Source of the DNA: Tessaracoccus coleopterorum
Lineage (GTDB): Bacteria; Actinomycetota; Actinomycetes; Propionibacteriales; Propionibacteriaceae
Direction: 5' to 3'
Length of the DNA stretch: 64,000 nt
NCBI RefSeq assembly: GCF_011174705.1
Contig: NZ_JAANIJ010000001.1
Span: forward strand, 1,054,001-1,118,000
A program made the translations under genes and the position numbers. Positions 34,010-46,178 of the stretch are shown piece after piece (positions within the stretch are counted from its first letter, which is position 1; each line of letters begins with the position of its first letter). The notes beneath the pieces were generated by a model, which had not been told where the DNA came from, searched no databases, and was given only the letters and a program-made list of their open reading frames with translations.

Positions 34010-35728
34010 CTACCGCGACGTCGCCGAGAACGCACCCAGCGGCCAGGGGAACCGGCGCTCGATGAACGTCGTCCCGTGGAAGTTCTGCTCCATCTCCACC
34101 ACCGGCACGGGCAGGAAGTAGGTGCGCACGAACGCCGCCGGATCGCTGCCGAGCAGCGCGATCACCTCCCCAGGTCGTCGGCCCCACGGTTGGCGGCATC
34201 CAGCGTCAACACGTCGGTCAACTCAGCGATCAGCCCTGCGGGAACCTGCCGGTCCGTCTCCAGCGCTTCCCGCAGCACGCGGGCGAGGTTCGTCTCCCGG
34301 CAGTGGTAGACGTAGGCGAGCACCCGACGGCGGAACTCGCGGAGCTCCACCACGAACGCCCGGAACGCGTCACCCTCAGCCCCGGGGATCCTGTCCTGCA
34401 CCGACTCGGCCAGCGCCAGGGCGCTCTCCTGCCGGTCCGCGCAGGACCGCCACCGCAGCCCGAGATCCTCCAGGAGCCACGGGTGCGGCTCCATGTCGTC
34501 GACCACCATGAAGGTCGCCGCCCTCGTCGAGCGCCACGACGGCGTCTCGGCCACATATCCCCTGATGGCCGCCGCCGTCAGCGCGTGGGCCGGATCGCTC
34601 TTGCCCACCTCACGCACGAACCACGACGCGTCCCACGGGAACAGCTCCATGGCCTCGCTGGCCAGTCGCCACACCTCCTCGACGATCCGCCGGGTCTCCT
34701 CGTCCCCGTACCCCTCCGACAAGGTGGCCAGCACCGTCGCGTCGGACAGGGGAGGCGCCTGCCAGCCGAGGGCCGCAGCGCGGAGGTTGGGGTCCACGGC
34801 ATGCACGTTGAGGCCGTAGTACTCCTTGACGCCGGTCGCGCCCGGTACGTCGATCATCGCCCGCACCTGGCGGTAGGTGGTCAGCGGCGACTGCAGCGCC
34901 AGGAACGGCTCGACCTCCTCGCTCGCGGCGCCGAAGAAGCCCTCGAGGATCACCGGAATGCCCCGCGCTGCGGCGGCCCGCGTCAGGTTCCGCACGTGCC
35001 GGTCGGCCGGCAGCGCGGCCATCACCTCGGCGGCGTTGTTGTGTAGGGCCAGGGCGAAACCGGCGGTGTCGATGCGTTCGATGATGCGCAGGATCTGCCC
35101 GGCGGACAGCTCCCACGGCTCCCAGCAGATCCTGCCGCCAGGACGCACCTCCTGCCAGCGGGCGGTGAGCATCTCCAGGAAGGGGTCAGCCGACGGTGCA
35201 GCGGGATCCCGGCGCACCGCGGGCAGGCGCCGAATTCCGAGCACAGCCACGCGTCCTGGTCATACGTGTAGAGCCACAGGTCGTCGACGGCGAACTCGGC
35301 GGCGAAGGCGCCCAGCAGAAGCGCGTAGCGCTCGCCGACGGCGGGGTCGAGGATGCAGTTCGGCTGCGGGTCGGCGTGCGCCGTGTGGTTGTTGAACGGG
35401 ATCCCGCAGTTGAAGGCCGTCCGGAACCCGGCCTCCTGCGCGAGTGCGAGCCGGAGGCGAAGGTCGTCGCGCCGTCCCTCGTAGCGGGAGGGTCGCTGTT
35501 CAGCCGGAGGGGCTGCGGGTACCGCGCCTCGTCTTCCGGCGCGAGCCGCACCACGTCCTCCAGGTTGAGGGGCTCGTCGGCCGGCCTCGCTCCCCACCCG
35601 ATGTTGACCTGGACGCCTGTGAAGCCGAGCTCCCGCAACCGGTCCATGGCCCCCTCGCCCCAGCCGGCCGCATGCGGGTCGGCGGGATGGCCCAGGATGG
35701 CGATCCGCTCTGTGATGGTGTTGTGCAC
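34010..35728 (-). CDS. Unknown protein of a carbohydrate locus, possibly TIM-barrel hydrolase
   Basis: I do not recognise the family. About 573 residues, no signal peptide, so cytoplasmic. The N-terminus AILGHPADPHAAGWGEGAMD, followed by LRELGFTGVQVNIGWG, then FRTAFNCGIPFNNH, DLWLYTYDQDAWLCSEFG with a CPRC pair, GGRICWEPWELSAGQIL and GIPVILEGFFGAASEEVEPF, read like successive strands of a (beta/alpha)8 barrel with acidic residues at strand ends, as in glycosidases. C-terminal helical part ends VEMEQNFHGTTFIERRFPWP. Start GTG 35728 follows GAGGAA. Frame shifts near 35480, 35200 and 34175. The gene order (next to GH78 and a secreted propeller) suggests glycan processing. Confidence 0.6.
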
Positions 35729-35835
35729 GATTCCTCATCTCGGGCCGTGGCCCGCTCGTATCGGGGTCCGGAAACCGGACCGGGCTGGCCGGGGCGCGCA
35801 CGCACCCCGACCAGCCGTATGGACCTGGAAGCCGA

Positions 35836-38800
35836 CTAGCGCTTCACCTTGACGGTGATCGGCGCGCTCGTCGTCGTCCCGGCGTGGTTGCGGAACTCCA
35901 CGGTGTACTCGTAGGTTCCCACGGGCATACCGGTGACCGTGTAGGTGGCCCGCTGCGCCCCCGGCGTCGCCGCCGTGAGTTCGCCCTCGGCCACCGGTTC
36001 CCCGTCCTGGAAGAACGTGTACGCGGTGGCGTTGGTGCCCCACCACAGGTTCGCGGTCACCGTGTAGTCGCCGTTGCCGTCATGGTTGTCGTCGGACAGT
36101 GCCAGCTTGCCGGGCTTGGCGTCCTTGACGGTCACGGACACGGGCTTCACCCACGTCACGCCCTGGCTGTTGATCAGCTGGGCGGTGTAGGTGTAGGTGC
36201 CGTCGACGCGTCCCTGCACGGGACGGTGATGCTCTGCGCCGCCGGGCCGGCCGCCGCCAGCTCCGCGGTGTGGATGAGCACCCCGTTCTCGTACACCTTG
36301 ACCCGCGAGGCGTTGGCGCCCCACCAGAGGTTCAGCCGCACCTCGTAGTTGCCGTCGGCGAGCCCGTTCTGCCACCCGCTGGTGGTCGAGAGGACCCCGA
36401 CTGCCGGGGCCGCCGTCTCCATGTCGACGACCGCCGGCGGACCGGCGACCTCGATGGAGTCGACCCGGATGGTCCCGGCCGCCGCCGCACCGATCGTCAG
36501 TTCGGCGATCCGTTCCCCGGGCACACCCCAGCCGGGCATCCCCGTCATGTCGATCGTCAGCACGCCGTCGACGGCGTCGGCGACCGGAGCGGAGATCGTC
36601 CGGACAGGGGTCTCCCGGTTCTCGGACTGCAGCCGGTAGCTGACGACGAGCGCCTCGATGGCGGACGGGTCGGTGCCCTCGGCGAAGGTCACCTGGATCC
36701 GGTCCATGTCGGAGAGGTTGATGCGCGTCGGAGCGTAGTCGGCCCCGGTCCGGATCCCACCGGTGGCGCCCGCGAACTTCAGCACGGCGATGTCACCGCG
36801 CGTGATCGAGGCCCCGCCGAACGTCCGCCACGGGACGTAGCCCTTCCCTGCGAAGTCGAGGTCGTAGGTCGCCGCGGTCGTGAAGGACTTCACCGTCGTC
36901 GACGTCGCCGACCCGGCCGGGTTCACGGCCGTGACGTTCCAGTAGTAGGTCATGCCCGGTTCGAAGGCCATCCGCTGGGTCCCGCTGCCGTAGTTGAAGG
37001 CCGTCTTGAGGCCGGACTTGGCGTACGGGTGGACGGTGGTCGAGAGCACGAGCGTGTCGGTGGTCAGCGCCGGATCAGTGCCGACCCGGACGGTGTAGCT
37101 GGTCGCCCCGACGAGGTGGCCCACGAGAAGGCGTTCACGTTGAGGGGATCGAGGACGGCGCCGTCGGCCGGGCCCCGGAGCCCGAAGGCCTTCGGCGCAG
37201 CGGCGGCGGTCGGGTTCCCCGTGATCCGCACCGTGGCGAGATCCCAGGCGTCGGCATTCCAGGCGGTGCTGACATCGTCCTGCCCACCGAACATGATCCG
37301 CTTCACGCCGTCGGCCTCGTAGAGGCTGCCGTCGCCGTTGCGGAACCAGCCGGCGTTGTGGTTCATGCGGAAGTCGGTCAGGTACTCGCCGATCTCACCC
37401 AGGTAGTTCCACTCGGTGGTGAGCAGGTCGCTGCCGAGGGAACGGTAGACGTAGGTGGAGGCGTCACCGTTGGAGGGAGCTGGGACTTCGTGGCCACGTA
37501 CCAGCGGCCCTCGGCCTCGGAGAAGGCGAGATCGGCGAAGGTGTCGCCGCCGGACATCGGGAGCATGTCGATCCGCTCCGCCAGCGTGCCGTCGGCGTTG
37601 ACCTCGCGGATCAACATCGCGCTGTTTCGACCGGTATCGAAGTACGCCACGTGCGGCTTCCCGTCGACCGTGAAGAGCCCCGGCATGCCGACGCCGTAGT
37701 CGTACTGCATTCCGGGCTCCACGAGGAGCGGGGCGTCGCCGTACTTCTTCCACTCGGTGCCGTTGTTGGAGAAGGCCATCCCGAGTTTGGTGTTCTGGCT
37801 CGACAGGTCGGCGGCACCGTAGTACATCAGGTACGACCAGTCGTCTCCGTCGACGGTGAAGTCGCCGCGGATGACGCTCGGGTCACAGGCGTGTGTGACC
37901 TCCCAGGGGACGTCGGCCGCGAGCACGAGCTTCGGCTTGGACCAGGTGTCCTCGGCGACCGGGCCCTCGGAGTAGTAGACGCCGTCGCCGCCCGCGTTGT
38001 GGCCACACCACCAGGCCTTCTGGAGGCCGTCCTCGACGATCACGCTGGGGCGTAGTCGTAGGAGAAGCCGGTGCCGTCGTCGCGGCGGATGACGATGCCG
38101 TCGGAGTCGAACGTGACGCCCTCTGCCACGCCGTCGACGAAGCCGGGCGACTTGACGGGCCGCTCCATCATCGACTGGAGGTAGAGGCCGCGGTCGCCGC
38201 GCACGGGGACCCCGTTCTCGTAGGCGGTGCCGGACGTGTAGCCGTCGGAACTCAGGCTCCACCAGGCCACGGGGCCGTCGGGCGCGGTGGCCTCCAGGTA
38301 GTAGGTGCCGGGCGTCAGCGGGGCGGAGGTCTTCACTCCCTCCCACACATGGTCGCCGAGCCTGGTGATCTCGCGGCTGGCGACCACGTCACCCGCGGGC
38401 CGTCCTCACGGAGGGTGAGGGTGAGGCCCTTGCCCTCGCCGGAGTAGTTGGAGAAGCGGCCGCCGACGGTGTCGATGGGGGAGCCGTCTCGCCGATCATG
38501 AAGCTCTGGCCGAGGCTGGTCGTCGACGTTGCGTGCAGGTCGGCGGGGTAGTCCCACTTGGAGACAGGACGGGCGGTGCGCCCTCGAACCGCAGTTCGCC
38601 CTCGCCGAGCGGGACCACGGCCTCGATGGAGATCGTCCGGTCACCGGGACGGGGCTGTCGTTGCGCAGCGCCTCTCCCCGGCGTAGACGTCCTCGCTCGT
38701 CGACCACCAGGCCACCTGGCCGTCGGGCACGCTGGCCTCGAGGTAGTAGGTGCCGGGTGCGAGCGTCGTGGGCTGGTGACGGCGACCCACACGTTGTCCT

Positions 38801-39164
38801 TGAGCCCCAGGATGGCCTCGGAGACGAGCACCTCGCCGGCGGGCCCATCCGCCTTGAGGGTGAGGGTCATGCCCTTTCCTCCGCCGGAGTAGTTCGCGAA
38901 GCGTCCGCCGACGGTGTTGTAGTTCTCACCGTCGGCGGGGATCGTGACGCTCTGGCCGATCGAGGTGGTGCCGGGGTCGTGCAGGTTGCCGGGGTAGGTC
39001 CAGCTGTCGACGAGGTAGATGGGATCGGCGGCCGCGATGCCCGGCTGGGTGAGCATGCCGCCCAGCAGCGCAAGGCTGGCGCCGAACGTCACGATTCGAC
39101 GCGTCCTGGCCCACCCTTCCGCGGTTCTGAGTGGTGTGTTTTCGCTGGTGGTCTCATGTTGCAT
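35836..39164 (-). CDS. Large secreted multidomain protein with GH43-like beta-propeller
   Basis: About 1110 residues. Signal peptide (ARTRRIVTFGASLALLGGML...GIAAADP). Two copies of a roughly 150-residue beta domain follow (NTVGGRFANYSGGGKGMTLTL and DTVGGRFSNYSGEGKGLTLTL). Then a propeller-like domain typical of GH43/GH32/DUF1861 proteins (ACDPSVIRGDFTVDGDDWSY, MYYGAADLSSQNTKLGMAFS, VAYFDTGRNSAM), a fibronectin-type stretch, a jelly-roll-like stretch, and two C-terminal modules sharing NLWWGANAS/NLWWGTNAT and ending in ITVKVKR. Probably binds or cleaves a plant or cell-wall polysaccharide outside the cell. Many one-base shifts. Start ATG 39164 follows AAAGGAG. Expressed from the promoter at 39196-39238. 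Confidence 0.72.
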
Positions 39165-39195
39165 CGTCTCCTTTGCCGACGCCAGGTTCCTGGTG

Positions 39196-39238
39196 GAACG
39201 TTTAATCATTATCCTTGCGACTACCCTCCGCCTGTCAA
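39196..39238 (-). promoter_or_regulatory. Promoter and LacI-type operator of the secreted protein gene
   Basis: On the minus strand TTGACA (39238-39233) and GATAAT (39213-39208) are 19 bases apart. Directly downstream is the motif AACGTTTAATC (plus strand 39197-39207). The same 11 bases occur upstream of the binding-protein gene at 46250-46260, on the other strand, so both are probable sites of the LacI regulator at 39264-40284. Confidence 0.55.
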
Positions 39239-39263
39239 TAGACGAAGGTTGACTGTGGTGTGA

Positions 39264-40284
39264 CTAGCTGCGACCCACCCTCAGGGGTGCCGTCGAGGCT
39301 CGGGGAGCGAGTTCAGGCAGCAGCACCCTGCTGCTGTGTCGGTGGGGTTCCCTGGACCGCTCGGAGATCAGCATTTCGAGCGCGAGCGCGCCCAGCTCCT
39401 CCTTCGGCTGCCGGACGGAAGTCAGCGGGATGGGCAGATCCTGGGAGCGGTCGAGGTCGTCGTAGCCGACGACCGCCACCTCGCCGGGTACCGGAACCTT
39501 CGCCTCCCGCAGGGCGCGCAGCAGGCCGATCCCCACCAGATCGTTGGCCGTGGCGAGGCCGTCGAACGGGAGACCGCTGCGCACGAGCCGCTGGCCCACC
39601 TCCACGCCGGCCGCAACGTCCATCGCCTGGATCGGCACCCATTCGAGGCTGATGCCTGCGGCGTCGGCGGCCCGCTTGGCGCCGCGGTAGCGGGCGCGCG
39701 TGACGCCGTAGTCGTCGGGTGCGATGTAGCCGACGCGCGTCGCGCCGACGGAGATGAGGTGCTCGAGGACCAACTGCCCGCCGGCGCTGTCGTCGGCCGC
39801 GACCGAGCAGTAGGAGTCGGGGCCTCCGCGTCGACGAACACGACGCGGGTGCCCTTCGCGGGCGACCAGCGCTCGAGGATCGCCTTCGCGCTCTGGACCG
39901 GGAGCAGGACGATGTCCTCCACCTGCTGCTCGGTCAGGCTCAGCAGGGTGGCCGTCTCGTGATCCTCGTTCTCGAGGCTGTCGGCGACGACGACCAGCAG
40001 CCCGTGCTCGGCCGCGCGGTCGATGACCCCCGCGCCATGCTGGCGAAGAAGGAGTTGGCCAGGTTCGGCACCAGAAGGCCGATGATCGCCTTCTCCTTGG
40101 TCCGCAGCTCGAAGGCCGATCGGTTCCGCACGAAGCCGAGCTCGCGGATGGCCTCCTCGACGCGGTGCTTCGTCTTCTCCGAGAACCGGCCGGTCGAGTT
40201 CAGGACGTTGGAGACGGTGGCGACCGACACCCCGGCCGCGGCAGCGACATCCCGGATGCTGACGGTGCCTCCGTCTGCGGTCAT
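39264..40284 (-). CDS. LacI-family regulator of the second carbohydrate locus
   Basis: About 340 residues. N-terminal helix-turn-helix and hinge (VSIRDVAAAAGVSVATVSNVLNSTGRFSEKTKHRV), effector domain (AIIGLLVPNLANSFFASMA, VMLEHLISVGATRVGYIAPDD, DGLATANDLVGIGLLRALRE, VAVVGYDDLDRSQDLPIPLT). Start ATG 40284. Frame shifts near 40035 and 39820. Lies between the GH78 gene and the secreted protein gene and likely controls both and the ABC importer. Confidence 0.87.
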
Positions 40285-40328
40285 GCGCCACCCCCTGTCA
40301 TCCGGACGGCGGCCCCTCACACCCATGC

Positions 40329-42888
40329 TCATGGCGTCCGCCGAAGCAGGAGGGTGGACCGCCCACTCGGAGCATATACGGCTGAGACTCCGGGCGGCGT
40401 ATCCCGCGGGGGTCACGAAAGTGGGGATGACGCCGTCGGGAATCTCGGTGCGGATCCGCAACTCGTCGCCGTCGGTCTCCCACTCGACGGCGATCCTCCC
40501 GTACGGGGTGGTGCGGGCGTGGCTGGCCGAGGTGATCTCCCGGCTCGGCAGTGGAGAGATCTCGACGCTGGCGTAGGCCGGGCCCGTCCGGCGGATGCCG
40601 CCGATCCGGTCGCAGATCCACTCGTCGACCGCGCCGTAGGCGTAGTGGTTGAAGGAGTTCATGGCGGGGTCCTGGAAGCCGCCCTCCTCCGTCCACGAGT
40701 CCCAGCGCTCCCACATCGAGGTGGCGTCGCCATGCTTGACCGGGTAGAGCCACGACGGCGGCGCGTCCCCCAGGAGCACCCGCAGCGCGACGTCGTCGCG
40801 CCCGACCTGGGTGAGGGCAGGCAGGAGGTAGGGCGTCGTCAGGAAGCCGGTCGACAGGCGGAACCGATTCTCCTCGAGCAGGGCGGCCAGGTCGGCGGCG
40901 ACGGCGGGGATCTCGTGGTCGTCGAGCAGCCCGAAGTGCAGGGCCAGGACGGCGGCGCCCTGGGTCCGGGCGCTCGGCAGGCCGTCGCGGAGGAACCGTT
41001 CACGCCAGGCGTCGCGGACCCTTCCGGCGAGGGCGTCCCAGCCGTCGGCCCTCTCGTCGTCGACGGCGGCGGCGCAGCGGGAGGCGAGCAGGGCCGCCCG
41101 GTGGTAGAAGGCGGTGGCGACGAGGTCGAGCGGGGTCGGGTCGAAGGCCAGCCAGTCGCCGAACCCCTCGGCCGGGCGGATCAGGCCCTCGCTGTTGCGC
41201 TCGAGGTAGGCGAGCCAGCCCGCCATCGCGTCGAGGTTCTCGACGAGGATGCTGCGGTCTCCGTAGGCCTGATACATCTCCCACGGCACGATCACGATCG
41301 CGTCGCCCCAGCCGGCCGCGCCGTCGTGGCTGCCCGCAAGCGAGGTGGTCAGGACGTCGGGCGCCACGTTTGGCACGGAGCCGTCCGCGGTGATGGCGTC
41401 GCGGACGTCACGCAGCCACTTCCTGAAGAACTCCAGCGCCCGGAAGTTCAGCGCGGCGGTGGCCGCGAAGATCTGCGCGTCGCCCGTCCAGCCAAGGCGT
41501 TCGTCGCGCTGCGGGCAGTCGGTCGGGACGCTCAGCAGGTTTGCCCGGGCGCTCCAGAGGACGTTGTCGTGCAGCCGGGTGAGGTGGGGTCGGAGCAGCG
41601 GAACCCGGCCAGCGGCGCGAGGTCGGCGGAGACGGCGACGGCTTCGAGGCCCGTCAGGTCCGCGCCTGCCAGGCCGGTGATCCCGGCGTAACGGAATCCG
41701 TGGACGGTGCCGGTCGGGGCCAGCTTCGTGCGGCCGACCGGCCCTGCGAACGTGTACCCGTCGGTGGCGGCGGCCGACCGGAGGGAGTCGGTGTACAGGG
41801 CGCCGTCCGCCGTCAGGACCTCCGCGTGGCGCACGGTGATGGCCTGACCGTCGTGTTCCCACAGGTCGAGCTCGACCCAGCCGACCATGTTCTGACCGAA
41901 GTCGACGACGTATTCGTCGCCCACCCAGGAGCCGGACCTGGCCGGGAAGCGGCCGATCGGCACCACCGGCGGGCGACGCCCGCGACGCACTCCCCCACCA
42001 TGGGGGCGACCTCGATCACGTCCAGCGGGGCTCCCGGGTCCGCCGCGACGCGCGTGTCGCAGCCGTTCTGCAGGTCGGCGTAGGTCAGCGACGATTCCCG
42101 GGCCGACCAGTGGGGCCCGGTGCCGGCGATCACGTCGCGTCCGCCGTCGCGGAGCGCCTCGACCTGGGCGAGCACGGCCCGGATGGGGCTGTAGTGCGCG
42201 GTGCCGAACCAGCAGATGTGCCCCACGGCCCAGCCGTCGGTGACGCGGATCTCGAGCCGATTGGCGCCGGGCCGCAGGAGATCTGTGACGTCGAGGGTCT
42301 GGTACTGCAGCGTCCTGGCGACGTCGGTCCAGCCGGGCGCGAGGCATTCCGCCGACACGGGCAGCCCGTTCAGCGTGATGTCGAGCACTCCGAGCGCGGT
42401 CGCCCGGAGGAGGTACAGGTCGCCCGGCACCGGTGACGCATCGAAGTCGACCGAGAAGAGAGGCGCCGGGCGCTGCGGACGCGACGCGTCCGGCGGCTCC
42501 TCGACGCGGCGGGGCCGACCGGGTCGAGCCCACCGAGGCGCGCCTCCTGGGCCGTCGAGATCCAGGCGGCAGACCAGGGCCGTCCGCACAGGCCCGTGAC
42601 GAACTGTGCGTCATCGGTGGTCCACCGCCGCCCCCGTGGCCGCGGAAGGCGAGCCGCCACGAGTGGGTCGTGTGCGGCAGCAGCGTCGGCCCCGCGTAGT
42701 CCAGGAATGCGGGCCCCGGCCGCGACCATTCCGACTCCCAGCTGCGCCCGGCGCCGTCGGAGAGTTCGACCCGGAACGTGTCGATGCCGTCACCCTCGGT
42801 CCAGTCCCAGTCGAGGCGGGGCGCCCACGGTCGACGGCGAGGGGCGGAGGGCACCGTCGACGCGGAGGCCGGTCGCCCCGGCTGTCAT
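40329..42888 (-). CDS. GH78 alpha-L-rhamnosidase
   Basis: Removes terminal alpha-L-rhamnose from glycosides or pectin fragments. About 850 residues, the usual length. Order: N-terminal beta domains (RLDWDWTEGDGIDTFRVELS), concanavalin-like domain (LYLLRATALGVLDITLNG, VVDFGQNMVGWVELDLW), the (alpha/alpha)6 catalytic barrel with the family motif TDCPQRDERLGWTGDAQIF (catalytic acid region), SWLYPVKHGDATSMWERWDS and AMNSFNHYAYGAVDEWI, and a C-terminal beta domain. No signal peptide, so it acts on imported oligosaccharides. Start ATG 42888 overlaps the permease stop (ATGA). At least six one-base shifts; one near 40400 hides the true stop at 40331-40329. Confidence 0.9.
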
Positions 42889-43673
42889 TTGAGGGCCCCG
42901 GAGGTGAGGCCACGCTCGAAGTACTTCTGGAAGGCGACGTAACAGATCACGGTGGGCAGCGCGATCAGGCACGAGGCGGCAAAGACCTTGGTCTGGTCGG
43001 CGGCGAAGCGGCTGACGAAGAAGGAGGGAAGCAGCGTCAGGGTCTGCTGCTCCGTCTTCTGCAGGAAGATGAGCGGGAGCAGGTACTCGTTCCAGGCGCC
43101 GACGAACGACCAGATCGTGATCACCGCGATGACCGGCCGTGACAGGGGACGATGATCCGCGTGAACACCACCCAGGTGGAGGCGCCGTCGACGTGGGCGG
43201 CCTCGATCAGCTCGTCGGGGATGCCACTGATGAATCCGCGGGCCAGCAGGACGTTGAAGGCGATCTGGAGTGCGGCCAGGGGAGCACGACGGCGAGGGGG
43301 CTGTTGTAGAGGCCGAGCGTGCGAACGGTGATGAACAGCGGGACGGTGAGCGCCGCCGTCGGGAGCGTGAGCGCGGCCACCAGGAAATAGAAGATCGTCT
43401 CCCGGAACCGCAGGTCCAGCTTGGCGAGCGCGAACGCCGCGGTGAGCGTACACACAAGCGTCAGCAGGACGACACCGGCGGCGATGACGACGCTGTTGCG
43501 GGCGAACTGGCCGAGCTCGGGGCGGGCGAGCACGGCCCCGAAGTTGGCGATCGCCCCTCGCCGGAGCTGGCGAACGCCACCATGATCACGAACGGCACCA
43601 CGAAGGGCACGATGGCCACCGTCAGGGCGACCTGCAGGAAGACCCGGGACGACCGGCTGCGCAACTCGATCAA
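42885..43673 (-). CDS. Sugar ABC transporter permease, MalG type
   Basis: Inner-membrane permease of a carbohydrate importer (CUT1 family), about 263 residues, six membrane helices. FFLVPFVIM-type first helix (TVAIVPFVVPFVIMVAFAS), NSVVIAAGVVLLTLVCTLTA, and the EAA loop IPDELIEAAHVDGASTWVVF. C-terminus ends YFERGLTSGALK, typical of the family. Start TTG 43673 overlaps the stop of the other permease. One-base shifts near 43555, 43275 and 43145. Confidence 0.85.
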
Positions 43674-44614
43674 CTGACTGCCTTCCGGGTGACCCTCAAC
43701 TGGAGGAATGCGAGCACCAGACAGGTGATCACGAGGAGAACTGTGAGCGCTGCGCCGTAACCGGCCGCGTAGTTCTGGATCGCCTGCTGATAGATGTATG
43801 TGGCCAGGAACTGGGTCGAGTTCGCGGGCCCGCCCTGCGTGATGATCTGCGGGATGTCGAAGATCTTGATGGTGCCGATGGTGGTGAGCACGAAGAGCGT
43901 GATCGTCGTCTGGCGGACCATCGGCAGGATGACGGACCAGAGGAGCCGGGCGTTGCCGGCTCCGTCGATGCGGGCGGCCTCGATCACGCTGGTGTCGATC
44001 TGGCTCAGCCCGGCGAGGTAGAGGACGAAGCAGAAGCCGGTTCCGCTCCAGATCTGGATCAGGCCGAGCACCCAGATCGCCGTGTTCGGGTCGGCGAGCC
44101 AGGCGTGGGAGAACGCGCCGAGCCCGATGGCTCGCAGGAACGTGTCGACCTGGCCCCGGGCTGAACATCTGGACGAACACCGGCGCCATGACCGCCGGGG
44201 CGAGGACGACGGGGAGGAAGATGATCACCTTGTAGAAGACCGCGAGCCGCACCCGCGATGTCAGCACGACGGCGAAGCCGAAGCCGAGCGCGAGCTGGAT
44301 GGGGATCAACAGGAAGAAGTAGCCGACGTTGCGGACCGCCATCCAGAACCCGGGGTCCTGGATCGCTCGGACATAGTTGCCGAACCCGACGAAGTCCCGC
44401 CTGGGGCTGATGCCGTTGGTGTCGAACATGCTCAGGTAGCCGGTGTAACCGATGCTGAAGTACACGAGGCCACCGGTCAGGAGGATGGCCGGCACCAGGA
44501 AGAGGTAGTGGCGGGGTGGTAGAGCCGCCGGGAACGGCGGCCTCGCGACACGGTGGGCGTGTCGCCGGCCGGCACCTGTTCGGTGCGGGCCGCTGTCTGG
44601 CTCGAGCTGGTCAT
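43670..44614 (-). CDS. Sugar ABC transporter permease, MalF/UgpA type
   Basis: Second permease of the same CUT1 importer, about 315 residues. N-terminal cytoplasmic stretch (MTSSSQTAARTEQVPAGDTP), first helix FLVPAILLTGGLVYFSIGYT, then FYKVIIFLPVVLAPAVMAPV and the EAA loop IDTSVIEAARIDGAGNARLL. Start ATG 44614 follows GGAGAG. One-base shifts near 44515 and 44165. Order binding protein-MalF-MalG-GH78 is one operon. Confidence 0.85.
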
Positions 44615-44682
44615 GTCTCTCCGGGTCAAGGTGACGGAGGACGGCGCGTGGGACACACACCGCCCTCCGCGGGGGAAGGTCG

Positions 44683-46067
44683 TCAGCCTCGCTTGACGGC
44701 GTCCGAGGCGGCCTGCAGGGTCTGCAGAACCGTGGCGGAGTCGACGCCGGTCGCCGACGACTGCAGGGCAGTGGTCAGCGCGGTGACGAGCTCGGGGTAC
44801 GTGATCGCCCGGGACTCAGGGGCGTTCAGGCCCATCTCGATGATGTTGGCAAGAGGCTCCTTGACGAGCTCGGGGTAAGCGAGGCCCTGGGGCTCGATCG
44901 AGACACCCTGGACGCTCGGCAGGCCGGCGAGGCTCTGCGCGGACATCTCCTGGTACCCGGTGGGATCGATCGAGAACCAGTGGGTCCAGACGGCCGCGGC
45001 GGCCTTGTTCTCCGAGTCCTTGTTGATCGCCATACCGCTGGAGACCGAGGCGGCCAGCGTCGTCGGGCTGTCGCCGAGCGACGGGAACGGCACGAGGATC
45101 GTCTCGAGCGGGGTCGGGTTGCTCACGCCGGCGCTGCCCTGGTTGGTGATGCTGGTCTCGGCGATGAAGTCGGTGGCACCCAGTAGCCGATCGGCGAGGC
45201 GACGGCGTCACCCTGCAGCCACGTGTACCAGGCGTCGGTGTAGAGGTTCATGCCCAGCGCACCGTCCTGGAAGATGCCGTTGCTGAACATCTTCTGCCAC
45301 ATGTCCATGGTTTCAACCAGGCCGGGATCGGTCCAGTCTCCACCCTCGACGGCAGCCCAGAACTTGCCGGGCGCGACGCTGCTGGCCATGGCCTGGAAGA
45401 CGTCCTGGGCGACCCAGCCGTCCTTGGCGCCCATCGAGATGCACTGCTTGCCCTTGGCGGTCACTTCCCCGCAGAAGGCGGCCAGTTCGTCGAGGGTCAT
45501 CTGGCCCTCGGGAAGGTCAGGCCGAGTTCGTTGAGGAGTCCGACGTTCAGCTGGAGGGTGCCGGCGGCGCTGATGCCGTTGGGTGCACCCAGAAGGCGGT
45601 CGCCCGAGCTCAGTTCGGCGATCGCCGCCTCGGGGCGGCGTCCCTCCAGTCGGCGCCCACGCGCGCCTCGAAGATCGGGGAGATGTCCTCGATCAGGTCG
45701 GCGAACTGGACCGCCATGGCCGGCTCGACGTGGAAGGCGTCGGGCCCTCTCCGGAGGCGAGGGCCGCGCTCAGCGAGGCGACGTAGTCCTTGTAGGACAC
45801 CGTCTTCGCCTCGACGGTGATGTTGGGGTAGACCTTGTTGAACGCAGCGATGGCCTCATCGGCCACGTCCGAGGTGTCGCCCCAGTTCCAGAACCTCACC
45901 GTGCCGGTGACGGACTCGGGGGCTGCACTCCACCACTCTTCGGTGGTTCCCGCGGACGACTGGGGTTCTGGGGAGCCGGCGGGCGTCGTCGACCCACAGG
46001 CGCTGAGCGAGACTGCTGCGGCGACCGTGAGGGCGGCCGCGGCGATCATCGTTGATCGGAACTTCAT
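44683..46067 (-). CDS. Sugar ABC transporter solute-binding lipoprotein
   Basis: Extracellular binding protein (family 1 SBP) of the CUT1 importer, about 461 residues. Signal and lipobox LSACGS, then VTGTVRFWNWGDTSDVADEA, DAFHVEPAMAVQFADL, MTLDELAAFCGEVTAKGKQC, WYTWLQGDAVASPIGYW and a C-terminal helical part ending TLQAASDAVKRG. Start ATG 46067. One-base shifts near 45750, 45635, 45520 and 45180. With GH78 as last gene of the operon, the likely ligand is a rhamnose-containing oligosaccharide (inference). Confidence 0.87.
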
Positions 46068-46178
46068 GAGTGACCTTTCTAGGGTTTCGTCGTACTCCTA
46101 CCGTTCTCGCAGTGCGGCGTGACCCTTCTGAGGGCAGGCTCGTACCCGAGCCGAGAGGCGCTTCCTGGTGAATCTCAG

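Noticed and set aside
40165-41691. 508-codon plus-strand open frame
   Set aside because: Antisense of the GH78 gene, with no motif, no signal and no ribosome binding site.
39940-41862. Fusion of GH78 rhamnosidase and LacI regulator
   Set aside because: The open frame runs on only because of a one-base shift near 40400; the expected frame ends with a stop at 40331-40329 and LacI has its own start.
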